Of a DNA stretch of 64,000 bases, positions 7,938 to 15,600 are shown one piece after another. Origin of the DNA: G965229605 sp965229605. GTDB taxonomy: Bacteria > Pseudomonadota > Alphaproteobacteria > CBDDJK01. The notes under the pieces are model-generated. The model was not told the DNA's origin and did no database searches. It saw only the letters and a program-made list of their open reading frames with translations. The DNA is taken from assembly GCA_965229605.1 (NCBI GenBank), contig OZ245892.1, forward strand, positions 2,046,001 through 2,110,000, written 5' to 3'. The stretch's first letter is position 1. Each line of letters starts with the position of its first letter. Position numbers and translations under genes: made by a program.

Positions 7938-8381
7938 TTACAATTTATTGGCGGCCTTCAGGGCCAGATCCAAAAAGCCGCTGCCTGAGCGGTTTGCCCG
8001 CACCGGTTGCGGGCGCAAAAGGCTTGGGCGGGGGCGGCGCAAAAGATAGGATTGATAAAGTGTATCCAGTTCCTGCCCGTATAATCCGGCCTGGCTTGCC
8101 AGCAAATTGGCGGCTGACCCGCTGCTGGCATTCTGGCCGGAGGCACCCATCCGCGCCCTTGCACTGGCCTGTTTGGCCCGGGCTTCGCGGTCAAGCCGGG
8201 TTTTTTCGGTGGTATAATCGTGCCGGGCCTGTTTTTCCTGCTGATTGGCCTGCTGGGCGGCGCGATTGATTTCATATTGACGATTCGCCCGGTCATTTGC
8301 AGCTTGCGCACGTGCGCTGCGCTGTTGGCTGACGGCAGACAAGATTGTGTTCACGCCCATGGAGGCAGCATAACTGGCCAT
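7938..8381 (-). CDS. phage internal virion protein-like (T7 gp14-type)
   Basis: 147 residues. The N-terminus MASYAASMGVNTILSA is followed by a long Gln/Ala/Arg helix (residues about 20-80: QRSARAQAANDRANRQYEIN, later QQEKQARHDYTTEK), a Gly/Ser-rich ASGQNASSGSAANLLAS segment and LYQSYLLRR. This layout is typical of small internal core or ejection proteins of podoviruses: a glycine-zipper-like N-terminus, a coiled coil, and the 'A...GASG..SGS' block. It lies directly downstream of the tail-tubular-B-like gene, the same relative place as in T7-like genomes. The larger partners (gp15/gp16 equivalents) are absent. Confidence 0.6.
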   Translation of the reverse strand: MASYAASMGVNTILSAVSQQRSARAQAANDRANRQYEINRAAQQANQQEKQARHDYTTEKTRLDREARAKQASARARMGASGQNASSGSAANLLASQAGLYGQELDTLYQSYLLRRPRPSLLRPQPVRANRSGSGFLDLALKAANKL

Positions 8382-8396
8382 AGTATCCTCATATAT

Positions 8397-10304
8397 TTAT
8401 GCGTTGATTGCGATTTCGGCATTGACCGACAAGACGGTCAGGGAGGCCGGCAGGTCCTGTTCGACCTTCCAAAGCGGCTGGGTTGCATCGTCGCACCAGC
8501 CAAGCGCATGAACCATGCGTTCCCCGCTAAAGGGGTCTGGTGCGCGGTCGAGTTCAATTGCCCCCAGCTGCGCGCCAAGGACGATTTCGTTTCCGCGCCC
8601 GGTATCGACATGCAGGGCGGTGCTTTCTTGCAGGCGGAAGCTGGCCCGCACCAGGCGCACGGGCGACAGGCTGGCGAAGATGGGCCGGGCATTGATGGCG
8701 AGCGGCAACGGGGCCAGGTGCAAGGCAAAGGCCAGCCCGATTTCAAGGGTTTCGGCTGGTTCTGACAGGGTGATTTGCCCGTTTGTGACGCTTTGGGTTC
8801 CTTGATAGGTGCCATTGACGATCAGCTGGACGGTCTGTCCGTTGAAGTCTTCAAGTCCGTTGATCTGGCGGGTCGGGGTTTCAAAGGTCAGGAAGCGGCT
8901 GTTATCGAGTTGTGAGAATTCATCCAGCCGTTCGAGGAAGACGCCATTGGCGCGTTCAAAGATGAAATAGACGTTTTCGCCGCAAATGGTCAGGGAGCGG
9001 CAAGTCCCGTCGCTGACCAGTTGCGCCCAGGCAATGACTTTTTCGTCGCGATAGAAGGTGAGGACGGCGACGGTTCCATCGGCTTTGAGGATATAGATTC
9101 TTCGTTGGAAGCGGTCGTGTGCAAGAGCGATGGGGTCATCGCACAGGTGGGGGGCGAGCAGGGAGAGGTTGCTGCTGACATAGGATTGTTCATCGCTGGT
9201 ATAGAGGAATTCCATCAGGCGGGCGCGACTTTTGGAGAGGAAGAGGGTACCGTTATCGACGACGGTTGGGGCTGCGCGATAGTCGCGTCTGGAGCCTTCG
9301 CGCGACAGGCGGATCAAGGCGGCATCGGCGGGGATGACGGGGTCGCCTTCAACGACCCATTCGCCACCGGTTGTGAAGATTTGCAGGTGTCGGGAGGAAT
9401 TGACGGCGACGATTTCGTTGACCTGGTCGGCCATGAGGGAGAGTTCGATGGCTTCATCGTCCAGTCCTTCCCCGGGGTCGAAATTGAAGTAGTCGCCGGA
9501 TTTTGACAGGAAGAGGTGGTTGGGCAAGTCGCGTGATCCGCCGATAACGAGTCGGTCCTGATGGAAGCAGCAGGCTGCGGGCCACCCTCTCGCGCTGGAG
9601 AAGGCTTGTTCTTGCCAGTCGGTTGTTTCGGAGGTTGAGTTGCCTTTATCGCGCCATCGCGCCTTGACTGATGTCGCGCTGGTATATGAGTCGATGATGA
9701 GTTCTTGTTCCTCTATTCGGATGTGGGTGTCGATGTGATCGGGGGTAAAGACATCGGCACTGGCGGTGACGGTTACGGTTCCGCTGGTTGAGGAGGCACG
9801 CAGGGTGACATCGTGGGCGGCGAATTTAGTAAAGGGCTGGAAGAGCAAATCGCCGTCATCATAGAAGCTCCAGTCTTGAAGCTGCCAGCTTGCTTCGCCG
9901 GTTCGCAGCAGTTTTTGGGGTTTGATATCGGGGTGTGTAATCAGCAGGGTATCTGCGCTTTGGGCAAAGCTGAGCCGGTCAAGCTGGCTGGCGGACCAGG
10001 GGGGATTGGAGACCCGGGTGAGTCTTTGGTCCTGCCAATAGACATCGATCTGGTTTTCACTAAATACAAGCAGATAGACCTGATCGGCATTGAATTGGAA
10101 GGGGACGAGTCTTGCGGGCTGATCATCGAGTCGGTCGATATGGCGCAGGCCGTAGCGGCGGGTGACTCCGCCGGTAGGTTTGACGTCAAAATTGATGATT
10201 TGAGCGGCGCCGTTAGCGTAGCTGGCGAGATCGGCGCGTCCATAGAGGTCGGGTCCGATTTCGCCTGCGGTGAAGTTTGTTTTTGTTATGGTTAGGCGGC
10301 TCAT
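8397..10304 (-). CDS. phage tail tubular protein B-like structural protein
   Basis: 635 residues. The N-terminus NFTAGEIGPDLYGRADLASYANGAAQIINFDVKPTGGVTRRYGLRHI is diagnostic of a widespread podovirus neck/tail (gp12-like) family: 'F.aGE.sP.l.gR.D...Y..ga....N......G...rrpG'. The remainder is beta-rich, with WPAACCFHQDRLVIGGSRDLPNHLFLS, another conserved block of this family. It should form the nozzle of a short tail together with the gp11-like adaptor. It overlaps the gp11-like gene by 4 bases (ATGA). No internal stops or gaps are visible. Confidence 0.75.
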   Translation of the reverse strand: MSRLTITKTNFTAGEIGPDLYGRADLASYANGAAQIINFDVKPTGGVTRRYGLRHIDRLDDQPARLVPFQFNADQVYLLVFSENQIDVYWQDQRLTRVSNPPWSASQLDRLSFAQSADTLLITHPDIKPQKLLRTGEASWQLQDWSFYDDGDLLFQPFTKFAAHDVTLRASSTSGTVTVTASADVFTPDHIDTHIRIEEQELIIDSYTSATSVKARWRDKGNSTSETTDWQEQAFSSARGWPAACCFHQDRLVIGGSRDLPNHLFLSKSGDYFNFDPGEGLDDEAIELSLMADQVNEIVAVNSSRHLQIFTTGGEWVVEGDPVIPADAALIRLSREGSRRDYRAAPTVVDNGTLFLSKSRARLMEFLYTSDEQSYVSSNLSLLAPHLCDDPIALAHDRFQRRIYILKADGTVAVLTFYRDEKVIAWAQLVSDGTCRSLTICGENVYFIFERANGVFLERLDEFSQLDNSRFLTFETPTRQINGLEDFNGQTVQLIVNGTYQGTQSVTNGQITLSEPAETLEIGLAFALHLAPLPLAINARPIFASLSPVRLVRASFRLQESTALHVDTGRGNEIVLGAQLGAIELDRAPDPFSGERMVHALGWCDDATQPLWKVEQDLPASLTVLSVNAEIAINA

Positions 10305-10873
10305 TGTGATCGTGCCTCGATAAGGGAGAAGTCTTCGAAGCAGGCGGGGGTATCTTGCTGAGCATCGATGAGTCGGGCGCGTTTAAATTCGTGTTCGGCG
10401 ATTCGTTGCAAGGCTTCTGCGCGGCTTGTGCTTGCGGTGAGGGGCAAGGTGAGTTCAGCGGACAGTCTTGCGATGAGGGCTGTATCGAAATAGGGGGGGC
10501 AGTTTGCTTCGCCTGGTCTGTAGATATAGCTGAGAGTTACGGCTTGTGCGTTGGTATGGATTTTTTTCCCGACGAGTTGATAGGCGATTCCGCGTGATTT
10601 TCCTGGCGTTCCTGCGGAGAGGGCGCGCAGGAAGTCTGCGGGGAGTTGGAAGGCATAGTCATAGTCAGCGACGGGTTTTTCGATGAGTTTGACGAGTTGC
10701 TGGATGGTTGAGGCGAAGTTCCACGGGTAGCTTGAGAGCAGGGCGTCGCGCAACGATGGGTAGAGCAGTCTGGCGGCTTCGGCCTGTGCGTTATGATCAT
10801 CGAAGCTGACGATTGGGGCTGCGCCGATTTTGACGAGGGCCCGGTTCACCAGGTCGAGGGCTGAGAGCGCCAT
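10301..10873 (-). CDS. phage tail tubular protein A-like adaptor
   Basis: 190 residues resembling T7 gp11, which joins the portal to the tail nozzle. The start ALSALDLVNRALVKIGAAPIVSFDD, the following AEAARLLYPSLRDALLSSYPWNFA and the FQLPADFLR block are typical of the family, as is the C-terminal EFKRARLIDAQQ. The ribosome site AGGAG precedes the ATG at good spacing. It begins after a 307-base non-coding stretch that separates it from the capsid pair. Finding an adaptor without a portal gene is odd. Confidence 0.75.
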   Translation of the reverse strand: MALSALDLVNRALVKIGAAPIVSFDDHNAQAEAARLLYPSLRDALLSSYPWNFASTIQQLVKLIEKPVADYDYAFQLPADFLRALSAGTPGKSRGIAYQLVGKKIHTNAQAVTLSYIYRPGEANCPPYFDTALIARLSAELTLPLTASTSRAEALQRIAEHEFKRARLIDAQQDTPACFEDFSLIEARSQ

Positions 10874-11180
10874 GATTAAGCTCCTGTTATTAAGGTTTTA
10901 AAAAAATTCATTATGGCCCGCGGAAAAAGTACACTGAGCGTAGCGAGGGACTTTTTCGCGTCTGGGGGAACGCCGGCCGTTTTGGGGCTTGGTCCTGGCA
11001 GAGGGGGTGGGGGGCACCAAGTGGGGGCACGAGGTGCGTGCCAGGAGGCTCCAGAGATCAGGCGGCAGGGCTGGAGCAGGAAGGACAGTCAAGAGGGTAT
11101 TTTCTGTCCTTCGGCCATCATCCGGCAGGAGAGGAGACCGGATGCCAAAATCGGGCGGCGTTCCCGCCGGGGTTACGCGG
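10874..11180. other. 307-base non-coding gap inside the phage operon with a long hairpin
   Basis: No plausible gene is seen here; the long ORFs crossing it have no coding character. It holds a strong inverted repeat: GAAAAAGT at 10923-10930 and ACTTTTTC at 10950-10957 (extended to about 11 pairs with one bulge), whose 19-base loop contains the near-symmetric GAGCGTAGCGAG. G-rich runs follow (about 10980-11040). A REP-like palindrome or an RNA processing/attenuation site between capsid and tail genes are both possible. Confidence 0.45.
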
Positions 11181-11435
11181 TCAGGAGCCAGGTGCAATCT
11201 GCTCGACTGACACGGCGCCCCCGGCATTGGCGGAGACGGCAAGAATGCTGCTTTTGAGTGCGCTTCCCGTCCCGCAATTTGCGAGCATCATATCCCCGGC
11301 GCGCAACATATTGTTGGCAGTGTCGAAGTATCCGGTGGCAGTGAGGTCTTCGGCATTATTTTCTGCGCTATAGTGCCAGAGCGTAAATCCGTTGGCATGA
11401 GATATGACGGAGAGTTCATTTTGTTGAAAGGCCAT
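11181..11435 (-). CDS. small phage head-associated protein
   Basis: 84 residues. The pattern FTLWHYSAENNAEDLTATGYF, then LRAGDMMLANCGTG and ILAVSANAGGAVSV recalls a common small phage family encoded next to capsid genes (W.Y.t..D..a.v...GYF). Such proteins are thought to be head decoration or cement proteins, but the function here is inferred. It lies 2 bases after the capsid gene, with which it must be co-translated. Confidence 0.6.
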   Translation of the reverse strand: MAFQQNELSVISHANGFTLWHYSAENNAEDLTATGYFDTANNMLRAGDMMLANCGTGSALKSSILAVSANAGGAVSVEQIAPGS

Positions 11436-11437
11436 GA

Positions 11438-12286
11438 TTATATCTCCTTGCAGGTCATTCTGACGACACCGGCAGGGTCTACGACTCCGGCCCCCTGGCT
11501 CATCATATGGTTTACGAAATGTGCGGCTCTGTCGCCGTGCCAGGAGATGTCAGAGGTGACATCTTTGCCCGAGGCATGCGCGATAGCCGTTTTATGGTAC
11601 CAATAGCAGTTTCGGCTTTCGCCTGTTTTCGGCAGGCCGGAGTGCGGCATCCACAGGGTTCCGAGCCATTGCTTGGCCTGGGTTCCTTTCCAGGGCAAGG
11701 CTTCTGCGCCGACATAATCTGCGTTTGCAAATTCCTGTATATCGAGGAGTTCGCTCCATTGCCTCCATCCGATGATGGCGTATCTTTGTCCGTCATCGGG
11801 GACATCTGCTCCGCCGAGGCGTTCGAAGGCGGCCAGGATTTTGGCTTTGGTGAGTCCGGTATCTTCGTCGTCGTCATCCCCGCTTTCATTTTGGGCGACA
11901 TTGACGGCATCGTCCAACGCTTCGAGTGCATCAATAATCAGGTCATCGGTTTTTCGGCCCAGCGCATAGGCGCCGGAATTGACAACGACTTGTCTTTCGT
12001 CATGTTCGATTTTGGTTTCATCGAGTGCATCGATCCAGTCGCCTGCGTAATAGTCCTGGAGGAATATTTCGATAGGCTGGTGGTCTATATTCATGACGGG
12101 GACTTTCCCGTGTCGGGCTTTGGTGGAGGCGGCACCTTTTCCGACTCTTTGGAAGGTTGTGGAGGCCCCGATGACATTATTTTTGCTTCGCACGGTGTTT
12201 CGCAGTTTTGATCCCATTCGCTGATAGGCTTCATGGACTTCGGCCTGGAACTGGCGGGTGAAGGATAGGGATAAGGAATCGGACAT
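11438..12286 (-). CDS. phage major capsid protein
   Basis: 282 residues. The N-terminal FTRQFQAEVHEAYQRMGSKL and RKTDDLIIDALEA, the central GDDDDED loop and the late DISWHGDRAAHFVNHMMSQGAGVVDPAGVVRM segment match a family of phage capsid proteins found in podoviruses and environmental phages. It should form the HK97-fold shell. It is the promoter-proximal gene of the operon: a consensus promoter lies about 190 bases upstream and no scaffold, protease or portal gene precedes it. The ribosome site AAGGAG is just upstream of the ATG. Confidence 0.75.
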   Translation of the reverse strand: MSDSLSLSFTRQFQAEVHEAYQRMGSKLRNTVRSKNNVIGASTTFQRVGKGAASTKARHGKVPVMNIDHQPIEIFLQDYYAGDWIDALDETKIEHDERQVVVNSGAYALGRKTDDLIIDALEALDDAVNVAQNESGDDDDEDTGLTKAKILAAFERLGGADVPDDGQRYAIIGWRQWSELLDIQEFANADYVGAEALPWKGTQAKQWLGTLWMPHSGLPKTGESRNCYWYHKTAIAHASGKDVTSDISWHGDRAAHFVNHMMSQGAGVVDPAGVVRMTCKEI

Positions 12287-12362
12287 TTGTTCTCCTTAAG
12301 GGTGGCAAGAATTTGGGTCTAAAGGCGGGGTTTTTTTGGGGTCGAAAGTGCCTTTTATAATT

Positions 12363-12407
12363 CATAGCGCACCATAGGCTTTATAAGGCACCATAGCGCG
12401 TCATAGG
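12363..12407. promoter_or_regulatory. CATAG repeat array, probable operator in capsid leader
   Basis: Two copies of CATAGCGC(AC/GT)CATAGG at 12363-12378 and 12392-12407. Each holds two CATAG words exactly 10 bases apart, and the copies are 29 bases apart, so the words fall on one helix face. They lie downstream of the capsid promoter, within the untranslated leader. Probable repressor or activator site; the binding protein is unknown. Confidence 0.45.
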
Positions 12408-12476
12408 GTATCAGAAATAGGGGGTGTCAGGGCGAGCCGGGTATCAGGCGGAGTCTGCCCCTGCTCATAAGGGTAT

Positions 12477-12505
12477 TTATTAAAGAACATGAGGGGATAT
12501 GTCAA
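12477..12505 (-). promoter_or_regulatory. sigma70-type promoter of the phage capsid operon
   Basis: Read on the minus strand: TTGACA (12505-12500), a 17-base spacer, then TAATAA (12482-12477). The -35 is perfect and the -10 has five of six consensus bases. Transcription would start near 12470 and run through the CATAG array into the capsid gene. Confidence 0.65.
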
Positions 12506-12631
12506 GGGTTATTTTTAAATAAATTTACATATATACATTTAATAAGAACATTAACTGAATATCGGAGTGATTTTGGGCTAAAAACCGGGCCATAGAGAGG
12601 CTGATTTTCCCCCGAAATTCGGGCATTTTTC

Positions 12632-15600
12632 ATGGTTTTGAGGCCAAATTTGCCTATTGAAGAGTCATCGGTCCGTGCCATGGGCGGGCAAGGTACTGAC
12701 AAGCGTATAAGTGGCTCTGCGAACGGCGCCCAATTCGTTCTCGTTACCGTTCATGATGATGATTCTGGCGGCGGCGGCGGCGGCACCGTGACCTATAAAG
12801 TGGCGGTGGATACCGCGGCTGGCGGGACCTGGACGCTTGATCTGGAATCAGACCATTTCTATCAAGGGGTCGGCAGCGTCAATACCTATAACCACGGCGA
12901 TCTGATCACCATCAATGCCACCGCGTATGATGAAGCGGGCAATGGCACCGCCGCCCCGGCCACCGTCTTTGCCGTCAGCGAATTTGGCCCGCAGTTTGCG
13001 GACCCGGTCACCCTGGCCAATGTCGAAGGCACTGGCAGCGACAAGATGACCAACCTGCATATTGGTGATTTTAACGGCGATGGAGCCATGGATTATGCGA
13101 CCAGCTATGGCGATAATACCAATGAAATGGTTATGCGGCTGAAAGACAATGGCACCCCGGGAAACACGGATTATACCGCGCTCAATTTCTATAGCCAGAG
13201 CGGGGACAGGATTGAACGCTCGGCAGTCGGCGATGCCAATGGCGATGGTATTGATGATATCATGTATGTGGATATCGATGGCTATTTAACCCTTGCCGAG
13301 GGGGACGGGACCACGATCAGAAGTTATCTAAGCGACTTGCCGCGTATTGATATCGACACCATGCTGATGTTTGATTTTGACGGCGATGGCGATCTCGACA
13401 TCGTCTTCGGGTCAGATTATACGAGCAGCTATGCTGAACTCAATATTTATGAAAATGACGGGGCAGGGAATTTCAACAGTCTCACCGGCGTTGACTCCGA
13501 CAATGCCACCGTCACAGATATCAAGCGGGCAGATTTCAACGATGACGGCAAGGATGACCTGATTGTCAATGTCAATAGCTCAAGCAAAGCCAACTTTGTT
13601 GTGATGTCGGGGGAAGACAGCCAGGGCAACCCGACTTTCAACACCTATGCATTTTCGACCGAGCCAACCTCATTTAAAATGGAGGTCGGACTGCTGGATG
13701 ACAATGACCAGGAAGACGTGATCTGGACCGATGACGGAACATTTATCATCTATTATGATATGGGGGCAAACGGGCTTGCGGCCTCTTCCAGCGAATTTAT
13801 CTATAGCGATGGAGCCATGGATCCGATCGATGTTGAAATCATGGATTATGACGGCGATGGCAATAACGATATTCTGGTGGCCTATCAACATTCCAGCAGC
13901 GAGTCATCGGTTGATCTTGAAGTCTTTCTGACCAATGATAGCGGATGGGTAACCGGGTCGCAGGTGTTGCTTGATTCAGGCTATACCAATTATTACACCC
14001 TTGATCTGATCGATTATAACAGCGACGGCATTGAAGATATCTTTATCGGCGGCACAACCCAGAATTCTGAAACAGTGCTGATCCGGGGCGGGGCCAACCT
14101 GCAAGCCGGGAATATCGGCACCTCCAGCGGCCCAACCGGGGTGAATCAGCTGAACGCCGAAAGCGCATCAAGCAACGCCAGCCTGCTGCTGCGGGTTGAT
14201 GCCAGCACCATGGCTGTTGGCCAGACCATTGAACTTTTTGACCCTTCGGGCAATAGCATTTTCACCACCACCACCGCCTCTGACGGGTCGGGCGGCGTGC
14301 AAGGCCTCAGTGGCGATTATCTGACCATCACCCTTGATTCTGCCGCCATGACCGCTCTCTCTGGGCTCGGCGATGGCAATCATACCCTGCGCGTTGATAT
14401 GGCCGATGCCTTTAAAAATACCGTCAGTGCCAGTATAATGATTGAACAGGCCACCACCCTGCCAACCCTTACCGTTGACGACACCGTGCTGAATGAAAAC
14501 AGCCCCGGCAGCATCAGCGATGATTCGGTGCAGATTACCGGCACCAGCACCGATGCCAATTATATTCTGGTCACCATTGCTGATGACGGCGTTGGCTCCA
14601 GCCCCAATACCGCAACCTATCGGGTCAACCCGGATTCCACGGGTGCCTGGACCCTTGATCTTGATACCGCCACCCCGCAAAGCGGCACGGCCACCACCGT
14701 TGATCAAAACGATACCTTTTCAATCACTGCCTCGGCCCACGGCGACCTTAATAACACCGGCACCACCGCCACTTCCACCGACTTTATTGTCAGCGGCCCC
14801 GGCCCGCAGTTTGCCGAAGCCGAAACCATCGACAATGTGCTTGCCAATTATTCCTATGCAATGACCAATATAAAAGTCGGTGATTTTAACGGCGATGGCT
14901 TCGATGATTTTGCCGGAATGTATAGCGGCGATAATGACATACGCCTTTATTTTACAGACGGCGTCGTCGGATCAACCACCACCACCCGTATGAGCAAGGC
15001 GGCCCGCAGCAACCTTGATGCCATGGATGTCGGCGATGTCACCGGCGATGGCATTGATGATGTGGTCTATATGGATGGCAGCGAATATCTGATGACCCTT
15101 CAAGGCGATGGCACGCTCAGCTCCACCTATATATACCAGCTACCAACCAGCACAATTAATGATATGGTGCTGTTTGATTATGATGGCGATGGTGATCTTG
15201 ACCTCGCCATCGCCACCGCCAAGACCAGCAGTGGTCAGGAAATTCATGTCTATACCAACGATGGCAACGGCAATTTCAGCAGCGGCTATAGCCATGAGGT
15301 CAATCTTAACACCCGTGGCCTGGCAAAAGGCGATTTTAACAACGACGGCATGGAAGACCTGGTCGCCGTAAGTGATTCATCAAATTATAATGACCGCCTT
15401 TATATATCCACCAGCACCACCGATACCCCGAGCTTTGATGTCAAACGCTTTGCCCAGGATTCCTTTTCGGCCATGTATGGCGAAGGGCTGGTGGTTGATT
15501 ACCTTGGCTCTGACACCCAAAAACAGGATATCGTGGTCGGTGATTACACCTACTTCACAATTTTTTATGATATGGAGGAAAGCGGGTCCTATTTATCCAC

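Larger units (their letters stand above)
12287..12631. other. 345-base regulatory region between capsid operon and exoprotein
   Basis: AT-rich divergent intergenic region. It contains the minus-strand promoter at 12477-12505, the CATAG repeat array at 12363-12407 in the capsid leader, and a palindrome CCCGAAATTCGGG at about 12612-12624 before the exoprotein frame. A 66-codon minus-strand ORF crossing it has no family resemblance and is not called. Confidence 0.6.

Noticed and set aside
10898..11242. 114-codon minus-strand ORF in the capsid-tail gap
   Set aside because: Overlaps the head-protein gene, is proline/arginine-rich with no domain pattern, and the region contains hairpins rather than a gene.
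14168..14707. Long antisense ORFs under the exoprotein repeats
   Set aside because: They recur at the same place in each repeat (also about 16127-16642) because the codon pattern repeats; products are Gly/Ile low-complexity.
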